Shown: positions 42,684-54,980 of the stretch, one piece after another | How positions within the stretch are numbered: position 1 is the stretch's first letter | How the letters are laid out: every line of letters starts with the position of its first letter | NCBI GenBank assembly: GCA_002687935.1 | Contig: NZBN01000007.1 | Coordinates: forward strand, 69,030-133,029 | Direction: 5' to 3' | Length of the DNA stretch: 64,000 nucleotides | Origin: Methanobacteriota archaeon | GTDB taxonomy: Archaea; Undinarchaeota; Undinarchaeia; Undinarchaeales; Undinarchaeaceae | Program-made: the position numbers and the translations under genes | Notes under the pieces: model-generated | Seen by the model: the letters and a program-made list of their open reading frames with translations, nothing else | What the model was told of the DNA's origin: nothing | Databases searched by the model: none

Positions 42684-44435
42684 TTACTTCTTCCTTGCTA
42701 TTTTTTCGGTTTCCTCAAGAATCGCTATATCAAAACCTGTCAAAATATCTGCCAGTTTCTCTCGCATTTCCCTTGCTTCACTCGGAGCCATTTTAACATA
42801 GAATTCATCTCCTTCAAAAATGTTCTTTCCGACAGATGCACCGTCTATCGATACCGAAACTTGATCTCCAATTATTGCTTTTTGAACAGTATCTCCCTCT
42901 TTCTGCATTTCTTTTATTGTCCCAACAGTGATTCCGTCCTGGTTCATCAGCTCACACTTAGGAGATATACTGCCTCCCAAGACTTCAAGACCAACAACTG
43001 CCGGCTTGTTCTGCCTGAATATCATACCTTTCATAAATTTGGCTTTTCCAGGGAGAGTCCTGTCTTTCAGAGCATTTTCCTTCCTTCTCTCTACTTCTTC
43101 CTTCTCCCATTCCTTATAATCATCAATGAGACTGTAAACTACTCCTCCCTCAAATACCTTTATTCCAAAGTCATAAACATCTTTATCGACTCCTGGAAGC
43201 AGTTTGACATTAAAGGCAAATATAACTGCATTTGCAGGACTCTCTTCCTTCAATGCAGCAACTTCTGTTATATCTTTCTTGGAAATTGCCCCGACTTCTG
43301 CCTTCCTCACTGATATTCCTCCTTCTGTCAGAAGTCGCACAAGAGCTTCCAATGAACCAAGTGTATCTGCCTTAACGAATGCTCCGGTTTCTCCTGTTTC
43401 AATCTGAATCTCTTCCAACTCAGACTTCACCAGATTTTTCATCTCTTCAATTCCCTCTTCATCTCGGGCTGCGTATACTGGTGAACCTGCAATTACATCT
43501 TCAAGCCCTGGTGCCGAAATTTTTACTCCTATTGCGGCTGTGACTTGGTCAACTGATTTGAATTTTTTCTCAACTCTGAGTTCTGCAAGAGGATTTGGGA
43601 GGAAAATTGCCTTAGTATTTGTAACTAAAGGCTCGTCAAGAGTTCCGACAACAATTTTGTCCCCTTTCTTTAAAGTTCCGTCATAAAGTATGACGTCCAT
43701 AGTCGTTCCGAGCCCTTCAGACTGCTTGACTTCTAGAACTGAGCCCTTGGCAGGCCTGTCTTTATGAACTTCCAACTGTTCTTCCATATACCTCTGAACC
43801 AAACCAACAAGGACCATAAGAATTTCCTTCAATCCCTCTCCTGTTTTTGCGCTGAAAGGAACTATTGCCACCTGCTTTGCAAAATCATTTACTCTGTCAT
43901 ATCGTTCCGAGCTTATGTCAGCTTTGTAGAGATTTTCAACCAAGGAGTAAAGTTTCATATCAAGATTCTGCTGAACATCTTCCTGCTGACTCTTGAATGA
44001 ATCCATAAAATTCTTCTCGGGCTGACTGTTCCATCTTGGGATTAGGTCAACCTTATTCGCGGCGACTAGGAATGGCGTTTTATAAGATTTCAGAATGCTT
44101 AGCGCCTCGTGAGTCTGGGGTTTGAAGCCCTCATTTACATCGACTACGAGAATTCCCATGTCTGATATTGAGCCTCCTCTCTTCCTGAGGTTCGTAAAAG
44201 CGGCGTGCCCCGGTGTATCTATAAACAGGAGTCCCGGAGTTTTCAGTCCATCATCTTTAAGCAGATTTCCACAGAGTTTCTTTACAACTTCCATCGGAAC
44301 TTCTGTTGCGCCGATGTGCTGCGTTATTCCTCCTGCTTCCTTTTCTGTTATAGCTGAGCCTCTAATCTTGTCTAGAAGTGATGTCTTTCCGTGGTCTATA
44401 TGGCCAAGCACCGAAACTATTGGTTGTCTAATCAT
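42684..44435 (-). CDS. infB: Translation initiation factor IF-2 / aIF5B
   Basis: A 583-residue GTPase that promotes subunit joining. G1 is GHIDHGKTSLLDKIRG, G3 IDTPGHAAFTNLRKRG, G4 VAANKVDLIPRW; domain 2 (GTTMDVILYDGTLKKGDKIV), domain 3 and the C-terminal domain 4 follow, the archaeal/eukaryotic short layout without the bacterial N-terminal extension. It starts 81 bases from the divergent RNase P RNA. Confidence 0.96.
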   Translation of the reverse strand: MIRQPIVSVLGHIDHGKTSLLDKIRGSAITEKEAGGITQHIGATEVPMEVVKKLCGNLLKDDGLKTPGLLFIDTPGHAAFTNLRKRGGSISDMGILVVDVNEGFKPQTHEALSILKSYKTPFLVAANKVDLIPRWNSQPEKNFMDSFKSQQEDVQQNLDMKLYSLVENLYKADISSERYDRVNDFAKQVAIVPFSAKTGEGLKEILMVLVGLVQRYMEEQLEVHKDRPAKGSVLEVKQSEGLGTTMDVILYDGTLKKGDKIVVGTLDEPLVTNTKAIFLPNPLAELRVEKKFKSVDQVTAAIGVKISAPGLEDVIAGSPVYAARDEEGIEEMKNLVKSELEEIQIETGETGAFVKADTLGSLEALVRLLTEGGISVRKAEVGAISKKDITEVAALKEESPANAVIFAFNVKLLPGVDKDVYDFGIKVFEGGVVYSLIDDYKEWEKEEVERRKENALKDRTLPGKAKFMKGMIFRQNKPAVVGLEVLGGSISPKCELMNQDGITVGTIKEMQKEGDTVQKAIIGDQVSVSIDGASVGKNIFEGDEFYVKMAPSEAREMREKLADILTGFDIAILEETEKIARKK

Positions 44436-44487
44436 TTTACAAATCTCCTTTTCTACTGGTTTACTGGCTTAATAACCTTTATTAAAG

Positions 44488-44496
44488 CTTATATAG
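44488..44496 (+). promoter_or_regulatory. TATA box of the RNase P RNA gene
   Basis: The sequence cttatatag is centred about 25 bases before the predicted 5' end of RNase P RNA (44517), the expected archaeal spacing. Confidence 0.65.
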
Positions 44497-44516
44497 TGAC
44501 AAACTCACTCCTATAT

Positions 44517-44863
44517 TGCGAGGAGCAGAAGGGCAACTAACCCGAATGGTCTAACTATTTGGGAGGAAAATCTTCCACCTTCAGCAATGCAGTCAGAAAT
44601 GACAGTCGCGAGAGCGGCTATCGCAGTCACAGAAACGAACGCCCCTGGGTTAATGCAATGACGCCTACAGCAGAGGTCGCACAGGGATACGGTGAAACGA
44701 GCTGCGGATGCGCGGGTGCAAGCCAAAAGTATTCCATTGACATGCTGATGAGGAATACGGTTCGGCGCTTAGTAGAATGTTGCCTGCTCCGTCAAAGGAG
44801 CCCGGTTGGCTAATTACAAATCATCCGGATAACAGAAGGAGATTTACTCTCTGCACCTCGCAT
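44517..44863 (+). ncRNA. rnpB: RNase P RNA
   Basis: The catalytic RNA that matures tRNA 5' ends. The two ends pair as helix P1: 44517-44529 with 44850-44862, twelve pairs and one mismatch. P4 is formed by aaaucuuc following ggagg near 44560-44575 and ggagauuu following acagaa near 44832-44845, matching the conserved regions GAGGAAA-UC and ACAGAAGG-G-UUUAC of archaeal RNase P RNA. Further conserved stretches are acagaaac (~44628), ggugaaac (~44690) and gcaagccaaa (~44718). No long open frame is meaningful here. A TATA box and a downstream T tract frame the transcript. Confidence 0.88.
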
Positions 44864-44917
44864 CTTACTTTTCCCAGTCTGCGGATTCTTTTTATAGTCC
44901 TTCTTACTAGATGTTCT

Positions 44918-45268
44918 ATGGGAGATTGGCAGGAACTGAAGAAGAAAGTAGATGAATTTATAAAAGTGCGTGACTGGGGACAGTTCCACAATCCAAAAGA
45001 TATAGCTGTGTCAATTTCAATTGAGGCGGCCGAGCTTCTTGAGAATTTCCAATGGGTAAGGTCTGACGATGTTGAAGCACATCTTGGAAACGGCAAGCTT
45101 GCTGAAGTCAAGGACGAACTCGCAGATGTGATTATTTATTGCCTGAGTATGGCATCCGCACTTGATGTTGATTTAGAGGCATCAGTTCTTGAGAAGCTCA
45201 GGAAAAACGGGGAGAAATATCCTGTAGATAAGTCTAAGGGCAGTTACAAAAAATATAATGAGTTATAG
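44918..45268 (+). CDS. MazG-like nucleotide pyrophosphohydrolase
   Basis: A 116-residue all-alpha NTP pyrophosphohydrolase. The metal-binding pattern is EAAELLENFQWV (E-E-x-x-E type) followed by KDELADVIIYCL (E-x-x-D). Such enzymes remove non-canonical nucleotides. A TATA element cttttatag-like (44888-44897) is 25 bases before the ATG at 44918, arguing for a leaderless start and against the longer frame that would run through the end of the RNase P RNA gene. Confidence 0.88.
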   Translation: MGDWQELKKKVDEFIKVRDWGQFHNPKDIAVSISIEAAELLENFQWVRSDDVEAHLGNGKLAEVKDELADVIIYCLSMASALDVDLEASVLEKLRKNGEKYPVDKSKGSYKKYNEL

Positions 45269-45385
45269 TGCAAAAATTCTCTCTGCAGTTAAATACTCAG
45301 TTGTTTTTAATCCGTTCTGATTTTAATCATAAGAAATAGTTATATTTGGGCTATCTAAGTATCTCTAGATGAATTAAGAAAGATT

Positions 45386-45404
45386 ATAGCTCGCGCTATT
45401 TTTT
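45386..45404 (+). terminator. Possible hairpin terminator after the MazG-like gene
   Basis: A 5-bp stem, atagc (45386-45390) and gctat (45395-45399), closes a four-base loop and is followed by a T run (45399-45404). It lies about 118 bases after the stop, between two convergent units (MazG-like gene and 23S rRNA). The 45269-45440 gap holds no gene I can see. Confidence 0.4.
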
Positions 45405-45439
45405 ATAAAAATAAAGAGCATAACGGCCCTGCACAACAA

Positions 45440-48530
<3,091 letters not shown>

Positions 48531-48550
48531 TGTCTTGGAGCCGCACTACA

Positions 48551-48625
48551 TGGACTCGGCGTGATTTGAACACGCGGCCTCCTGCTTGCAAAGCAGGCGC
48601 TCTAGCCGGGCTGAGCTACGAGCCC
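48551..48625 (-). tRNA. tRNA-Ala (TGC) in the 16S-23S spacer
   Basis: A 75-base cloverleaf: acceptor gggcucg/cgagucc, anticodon stem ccugc/gcagg around loop uuugcaa (anticodon TGC), T loop uucaaau, discriminator A, no encoded CCA. A spacer tRNA-Ala is common in euryarchaeal-type rRNA operons and absent from most crenarchaeal ones. Confidence 0.96.
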
Positions 48626-48663
48626 TTTATCCGGCTTGTTCCGACCACACGAGCCGGTTATTT

Positions 48664-48696
48664 ATTGACCAATGAGAGTAAACGCCCAACCACCCC
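48664..48696 (-). repeat. 16S processing stem, 3' arm
   Basis: This stretch after the 16S 3' end is complementary to 50178-50210 in the 16S leader: two paired blocks (ccattgg...gagag with ctctcattgg, and cccaacca with tggttggg) flank a 6-by-6 internal loop. Together they close the 16S domain for pre-rRNA cleavage, as in other archaea. Confidence 0.75.
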
Positions 48697-48708
48697 TGTT
48701 TGTTTCTT

Positions 48709-50172
<1,464 letters not shown>

Positions 50173-50177
50173 TAACA

Positions 50178-50210
50178 GAGATGGTTGGGTATCGTCTCTC
50201 ATTGGCCAAT
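50178..50210 (-). repeat. 16S processing stem, 5' arm
   Basis: The leader arm complementary to 48664-48696 (see that entry). It begins six bases before the mature 16S 5' end in the transcript sense. Confidence 0.75.
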
Positions 50211-50390
50211 GATCAGATACCAATACTAAGTATTAGTCCTCATGATAAGCAAGCTACAATAAACTGTCTAAGGAAGTATAGATTCGATCACTCCTCCCAA
50301 AGCAATCATTGCAGCCGCTATCTATTTAGCCATACTTTGTAGAGGGCTAAGCTCAAATTAAATTGAGCGACTTATTGAATGCCCGAGCCA

Positions 50391-50400
50391 CTATATATAG
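50391..50400 (-). promoter_or_regulatory. rRNA operon promoter (TATA box)
   Basis: The element ctatatatag on the minus strand implies a transcription start near 50370 and a 16S leader of about 200 bases. A hairpin-forming repeat, gctcaa (50351-50356) and ttgagc (50363-50368), lies right at the start. The leader (50173-50370) holds no gene. Confidence 0.65.
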
Positions 50401-50435
50401 TTTATTAGAATTTTCCAAATTTCCTTAAAATAAAA

Positions 50436-50566
50436 TGCGGGGAGTAGGATTCGAACCTACGAAGGCACTAAGCCACATGGTGTCTTATCATCACGTCCTG
50501 CGACGTTCATCGCTCAAGACTGTGTGATCTTGAGCCATGCCCATTTGACCGCTCTGGAATCCCCGC
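50436..50566 (-). tRNA. tRNA-Leu (CAA) with a 47-base intron
   Basis: Acceptor gcgggga pairs with the 3' end cuccccgc, discriminator A. The anticodon arm is interrupted: exon 1 (50566-50529) ends caugg-cucaag and exon 2 (50481-50436) starts a-ccaug, so anticodon CAA sits in a 7-base loop with the intron (50528-50482) after position 37, the canonical archaeal site. The intron ends pair (aucac with gugau). The mature tRNA has 84 bases with a long variable arm, fitting Leu. The intron must be removed by the bulge-helix-bulge endonuclease. Confidence 0.85.
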
Positions 50567-50601
50567 ATCGGCAAGTTTCACTTCTTTTCGGTAACTTGCA
50601 A

Positions 50602-50673
50602 TGCGCCGACCGGGACTCGAACCCGGGTTACGAGCTTGGAAGGCTCGGGTCATAGCCACTAGACCACCGGCGC
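50602..50673 (-). tRNA. tRNA-Gly (TCC)
   Basis: A 72-base cloverleaf: acceptor gcgccgg/ucggcgc, anticodon stem cgagc/gcucg around loop cuuccaa (anticodon TCC), T arm ccggg/cccgg, discriminator A, no encoded CCA. It lies 35 bases upstream of tRNA-Leu on the same strand, so the two may be cotranscribed. Confidence 0.95.
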
Positions 50674-50720
50674 ATAAGTGTTTCTTTTGAAACAATCTTC
50701 AAGAAGCTATTAAAGAGTTT

Positions 50721-51113
50721 CTATTCTCTAGTGTTTCCAAACTCTTCCAGAATCTTGTCAAGGTCCAAGCCCTCTTCATGATTCAGAGAAAGTGGCATCT
50801 TTCCGTAATAGGGAATAAGATGTACATGTGTGTGCGGAACTTCTTCACCCATCAGAAGAACAAAAATCTTCTCAGCTCCGAAAGATTCCTTCATTTTCTT
50901 TCCGACTTCTTGGACAGCTCCGAAAAGCTCCTTCTCAGAGTCCCTTGCCATATCCAAAAAACTCTCAGAATGTTCCTTCGGTATAACAAGCGCGTGTCCC
51001 CTGGAAGCCGGTCGGATATCCAAAAATGCAATGTGGCTCCCATCCTCCCACAGCCGCTTTGCCGGTATGTCACCGGCTGCAATCTTACAGAATATGCAGT
51101 TTTCAGTAGCCAT
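50721..51113 (-). CDS. HIT family nucleotide hydrolase/transferase
   Basis: A 130-residue histidine-triad protein. CIFCKIAAGDIPAKRLWED is the N-terminal block (with the CxxC pair of zinc-binding HIT proteins) and HTHVHLIPYYGKMPL, near residues 92-98, holds the triad. Members hydrolyse dinucleotide polyphosphates or AMP-lysine-type phosphoramidates; the exact substrate is unknown. It is monocistronic. Confidence 0.93.
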   Translation of the reverse strand: MATENCIFCKIAAGDIPAKRLWEDGSHIAFLDIRPASRGHALVIPKEHSESFLDMARDSEKELFGAVQEVGKKMKESFGAEKIFVLLMGEEVPHTHVHLIPYYGKMPLSLNHEEGLDLDKILEEFGNTRE

Positions 51114-51212
51114 TCTGGAAACTCTTAGAGTTCTCTGTCATTTAAAAAGCTTTCTTTTTCCCCAGTTTCGCGGGATTCGTGTTAAATAGCTTTTCTTGAC
51201 ATTAATAATATT

Positions 51213-53405
51213 ATGAAAATAGTGATGAGTTTCAAAAAGTTTTTCACCATCTCTCTAATCCTTCTTGCTGTTTCAGTCGCTGGTTGCACAGGAAGTTTTG
51301 ACAATCTTCCTTACAATATCAGCTCAACGGACTATGCAAATCTCTCTGGAATAATAGAAGATAATCTAAACCAACTTTCTTGTGTCAACCAGACTGCGTC
51401 GGCGAGCTCGACAGGTTCAGTCATAAATGGACGAGTAAAAGTGGAGATAAGCCACGATCTTTTCTTCAATGGACAGAATGTAAACAGCAAATTTATGTAT
51501 CTCATCGACAGCAAGAGAACTCCTGAAAAATTCTTCCCAAAATACAGTGACTTTGTTCCAGATATCTTTGGAACTTACTATCTCTATGTTGATACTACAA
51601 CAGGCAGGATTTACACAAGCCCTACAATAAATATAACGGTCGATGAGGAGTTGCATGATGGGTTTTTCACAGATTCCGATTGGCGCTGGCTTTATTCAGC
51701 AGTAACAAAGTGCTATGACTATAGCCTCGTCAATTCTAATGTTTGCTCTAGTCTCAGTATTGAGAAATTTGCTGAGTCCATAGAAGGAAATAATTATATC
51801 CGTGATGCGCAGTGTCTTACAGACCAGAAAAACCGTCACTGGTGGAGTCAGATGAATCTTATTTATGACGGAAAGGTCCGTTCTGACCCAGAGTCTTCTG
51901 AAGAAGCCATTCTTGTTGAGGGGTCACCGGCCGAAGAAAATCTGACTTTCGAGGGTTTCAATGGCTCTGAAAGATGCTGGTCGGATTCAAGCTGTCCTTG
52001 GAATCAGGAATGTTATGGCGGTCTCTTTTCTATGCCTCCGGGGCGGGGTGTTTGCAGAGATATAGACTGCCCTGATGGAAAGATAAAGAATAATAAATGC
52101 GTTCCAAATGTTTGCCAGGTAAACAGTGATTGTACTTCAGGCTATCGCTGTGAAAGCGAAAGCAACAAATGCGTTCCAAATTCAGACTGTACGATTGTTC
52201 ATGACAGCGGTCTTGGTCTTGGAAAGCTGGATATAACTTTCATAGGTGCTGGTTTCAATAGCATATCGGATGTCCATCAACTTGCCGAAGGGCTTGCTGG
52301 TAGCACCCGTGGAAGAAAAAGGACTGGCATTCTCAGAAGCAGTCCTTTCAACAAATACTCTGACAAAATTAACATAAGAGTTGCCAACCAACAGTCCGTG
52401 CTTGACGCAGGAACTACAGACATGTTTAGAAACACACCAAGATTCAAAAGAAATAATATTAATAAAGAGAAAAGACTCTGCCCAGAAAATGATGTCGTTA
52501 TCACATTAGTTGACAAAAATCTGGCGGCTGAAAATGATGTTTCTATTGCTCACTGCAGCGGACCTACAATGGATACCTGCTTTATTCCTGTAGCCGGAAC
52601 ACATGCAAGTAGTAATGATATCGGGGCAACTCTACATGAACTTGGTCACGCCTTTGCTCACCTTGCCGAAGAATATGAATTTACTGAAAAATCATGGTAT
52701 TTACCTTCAGGAATTTCTACAGCAAAGCCAAACTGTGCTCCTGATTTGGATGTCGCTGAAAACTGGTGGGGGGAGCTGGCAGAAAAATATCCGGCAGAGG
52801 TTGGATACTATATTGGGTGTGGTTACGGGGATGAAAATGTCCGACCTCACAGAATATCTGTTATGCGTGACTTCAGAAGGACACACTCATATGGGCTTGT
52901 CAATGAACTGGAGATAGAAAAAACATTTGACAGATATTCACACTTTGAACCTCCGATTGTCAGATTGGCATTGAATCAGATTCATGTACCTTTTGGAATT
53001 GGAGGGCCAGAAAATGATAGGACTGTTGCTCATGGTAATGAAAAAAGCAGAAAACGGCAGATGAAACCACGGGAGGAGAAAAATTACTTTGATCATCTCA
53101 AGAATAAATTGAGTGCCATGATTGCGGTGGATGAAAAATCAGAAAGGAAGAGAGGGAATCGGGGTAGTAAGGGTGGAAGAAATGGAAGAAAAAGTTCAGA
53201 CCTGAACTACTTTGAGAAATTCAGGAAAAGCATTGACAAAGTGTTCGAACCCGATGCACCACCTCGCCGAGGAAAACGTGCCAGAGGTAGTGAAATAGAC
53301 AGAATGCTCGAGCCAAAACAGGACAAGGGTCTGAATAAACTTCTTGATAAGGTAAAGAGGGACTTCGAAAATCTTCAGAATATAATCACGAAACAAAATA
53401 CCTAA
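51213..53405 (+). CDS. Lipoprotein with M64-like zinc metallopeptidase domain
   Basis: A 730-residue exported protein. The N-terminus has a signal with lipobox SVAGC, the acceptor Cys at residue 25. Residues ~30-250 form an unknown N-terminal domain. Residues ~250-330 are Cys-rich, with Dickkopf/EGF-like knots (CQVNSDCTSGYRCESESNKC). The peptidase motif is TLHELGHAFAHLAEEYEF near residue 475, closely matching the M64 (IgA peptidase) pattern HEFGHSFxxLADEY with its third zinc ligand. The last ~120 residues are highly basic and low in complexity. A surface or extracellular protease is predicted; the target is unknown. Confidence 0.85.
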   Translation: MKIVMSFKKFFTISLILLAVSVAGCTGSFDNLPYNISSTDYANLSGIIEDNLNQLSCVNQTASASSTGSVINGRVKVEISHDLFFNGQNVNSKFMYLIDSKRTPEKFFPKYSDFVPDIFGTYYLYVDTTTGRIYTSPTINITVDEELHDGFFTDSDWRWLYSAVTKCYDYSLVNSNVCSSLSIEKFAESIEGNNYIRDAQCLTDQKNRHWWSQMNLIYDGKVRSDPESSEEAILVEGSPAEENLTFEGFNGSERCWSDSSCPWNQECYGGLFSMPPGRGVCRDIDCPDGKIKNNKCVPNVCQVNSDCTSGYRCESESNKCVPNSDCTIVHDSGLGLGKLDITFIGAGFNSISDVHQLAEGLAGSTRGRKRTGILRSSPFNKYSDKINIRVANQQSVLDAGTTDMFRNTPRFKRNNINKEKRLCPENDVVITLVDKNLAAENDVSIAHCSGPTMDTCFIPVAGTHASSNDIGATLHELGHAFAHLAEEYEFTEKSWYLPSGISTAKPNCAPDLDVAENWWGELAEKYPAEVGYYIGCGYGDENVRPHRISVMRDFRRTHSYGLVNELEIEKTFDRYSHFEPPIVRLALNQIHVPFGIGGPENDRTVAHGNEKSRKRQMKPREEKNYFDHLKNKLSAMIAVDEKSERKRGNRGSKGGRNGRKSSDLNYFEKFRKSIDKVFEPDAPPRRGKRARGSEIDRMLEPKQDKGLNKLLDKVKRDFENLQNIITKQNT

Positions 53406-53458
53406 CTATACTACTTCTTGTGATAGTATAGTTTCAACAGATACAGGAGAACAAAAAA

Positions 53459-54010
53459 ATGAAAAAAACAATTGCTGTAATGCTTGCGTTCCTTTTGCTT
53501 TCAATTGGAGCCTATGCACAAACTGAGACTGGTCTGCGTTATGTGACTGATCTCAAAATCGACCCTGCTAGTGGGGTATTTGAATACATAGACTTGGATG
53601 TTGTTCCAGGAAGTGGGATAAGTGAGGCTTCTGAAGAGAGCGGTCTTGTTGTTTCCTTACACGATTATGAAGATACACTTCTCTACTATGCGTATTTCCC
53701 TGTCGATTTGAGCGGCTCTGAGGATGTATATCTTCCAATAACTCTACCTTATTTTTACGAGGGAGCTTGGCTGGATGTATATCTTCCTAATGGCACACAG
53801 TCTCATTCAATTGATGTTCGAAACTTTGCCCAGTGCAACCAGAACGCTGTTTGCGACGACAATGAATTCTTCGAAACTTGCCCATCCGACTGCGCTCTTG
53901 AGAGTCAGTATCCACAGAAGAGTAACTGGATTTTGTATGCGGCTCTGGCAGGATTGATTGGCTACGGAGCATTCAAGCTGTTCGGCAAGAAAAAACGTAT
54001 TGTGAAATAA
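53459..54010 (+). CDS. Secreted or membrane-anchored protein with CNQNxxCD motif
   Basis: A 183-residue protein with a cleavable-type signal peptide (KKTIAVMLAFLLLSIGAYA, then QTET), a beta-rich outer domain, a Cys cluster (CNQNAVCDDNEFFETCPSDC) common at the end of archaeal extracellular proteins, and a C-terminal helix (LYAALAGLIGYGAFKLFG) with a basic end KKKRIVK. It follows the metallopeptidase by 53 bases on the same strand, so it could be a partner or substrate. No catalytic motif is seen. Confidence 0.75.
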   Translation: MKKTIAVMLAFLLLSIGAYAQTETGLRYVTDLKIDPASGVFEYIDLDVVPGSGISEASEESGLVVSLHDYEDTLLYYAYFPVDLSGSEDVYLPITLPYFYEGAWLDVYLPNGTQSHSIDVRNFAQCNQNAVCDDNEFFETCPSDCALESQYPQKSNWILYAALAGLIGYGAFKLFGKKKRIVK

Positions 54011-54017
54011 AGGCTAG

Positions 54018-54091
54018 TGGACCCGGCGAGATTTGAACTCGCGGCTTCTACCATGCCAGGGTAGCACTCTACCGAGCTGAGCTACGGGCCC
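54018..54091 (-). tRNA. tRNA-Ala (GGC)
   Basis: A 74-base cloverleaf: acceptor gggcccg/cggguccc-type pairing, anticodon stem cuacc/gguag around loop cuggcau (anticodon GGC), T loop uucaaau, discriminator A. It is the second tRNA-Ala of the window, reading GCC/GCT codons. Confidence 0.95.
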
Positions 54092-54182
54092 ATCGAATTG
54101 GATAAATGTGGCGACTCGTTATTAAAGCTTGCGCCAAAACAAAATCTTTAAAACGGGGTGGAAACATCAAGAAATCCTTAAT

Positions 54183-54257
54183 GCCCCGATAGTGTAGTCC
54201 GGCCAATCATACTAGGTTCTCATCCTGGTGACCTGGGTTCGAATCCCAGTCGGGGCG
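54183..54257 (+). tRNA. tRNA-Glu (CTC)
   Basis: A 75-base cloverleaf: acceptor gccccga/ucggggc, anticodon stem cuagg/ccugg around loop uucucau (anticodon CTC), T loop uucgaau, discriminator G, no encoded CCA. A TATA-like ctttaaaac lies about 30-39 bases upstream. Confidence 0.94.
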
Positions 54258-54266
54258 CTTGCTTCA

Positions 54267-54980
54267 TCAGCCGACTTCGTTCAGCTTCTTTTGAGTGTAC
54301 TTCTTCCGGACTTTTGGAACTGTGTGCTTTTTCAGTTTTTCCAGATGTCCTGGGAACATTCTGTCCATTCCAAAGGCAACCAAAGATAGTCCGATAACAA
54401 CAACAAGCAACCTTCCTATCCATTCTGTCATCAAGGTAGATATAATATCTTTAAATGTCAGGAGATTTTCCTGTGTTGCGAAGAACCCTGTAAAAAATAT
54501 AGACATCCCAAGAAGAAGGTAAAGGAATCCTCTTGTTCTGTCTCCTATTATGCTGGCTCTTTCATAGAAAATTATAACATTTTTTCTTGTACTATGCAAA
54601 CCAGAACCAGCGACCTCCTTAAGGTTTCCTATCTGGCTCCTGACTTTCGGGCTTTCCAGCGTAAAAGTAATCGGATTTTTATTTATTTTTCGTATATCTT
54701 TCTCTATCTTTGTACTGACTTCTTGGCTTACAGCCTCTCCCAGAGTTTCAAGAACTTCTTCTACTTTCTTTTCCTGTATGTCTTTTGGGGTCTCAAGTTT
54801 TTCATATATCTCCCCTTCTTCAAGAACGGCTTTTACTGATTTTACTTCTCGACGAGAAGCTGGACTTTTCACATCTTCAGCTTCTATAAGTTCAATTCCT
54901 GCCTCTTCAACAACTTTCTTTTTTGAATTTCGTTTCCCCCGTTTCGTTGGAATTTTGATAGTCTTCTTTGTTTTGCTCAT
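54267..54980 (-). CDS. Two-helix membrane protein with charged cytosolic arms
   Basis: A 237-residue protein. The first ~145 residues are highly charged with a very basic start (SKTKKTIKIPTKRGKRNSKK) and an acidic, probably coiled middle. Two helices follow at about residues 152-168 and 189-207, and the end is basic (KLKKHTVPKVRKKYTQKK). The start overlaps the asnS stop by four bases, so it is co-translated with AsnRS. No family is recognised; the function is unknown. Confidence 0.65.
   Translation of the reverse strand: MSKTKKTIKIPTKRGKRNSKKKVVEEAGIELIEAEDVKSPASRREVKSVKAVLEEGEIYEKLETPKDIQEKKVEEVLETLGEAVSQEVSTKIEKDIRKINKNPITFTLESPKVRSQIGNLKEVAGSGLHSTRKNVIIFYERASIIGDRTRGFLYLLLGMSIFFTGFFATQENLLTFKDIISTLMTEWIGRLLVVVIGLSLVAFGMDRMFPGHLEKLKKHTVPKVRKKYTQKKLNEVG

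Noticed and set aside
44559-44813. Open frames on both strands between infB and the MazG-like gene
   Set aside because: The region folds as RNase P RNA with paired ends and conserved blocks, and the translations look random.
44777-44917. Upstream extension of the MazG-like gene
   Set aside because: It would run through the end of RNase P RNA; a TATA box 25 bases before the ATG at 44918 supports the short form.
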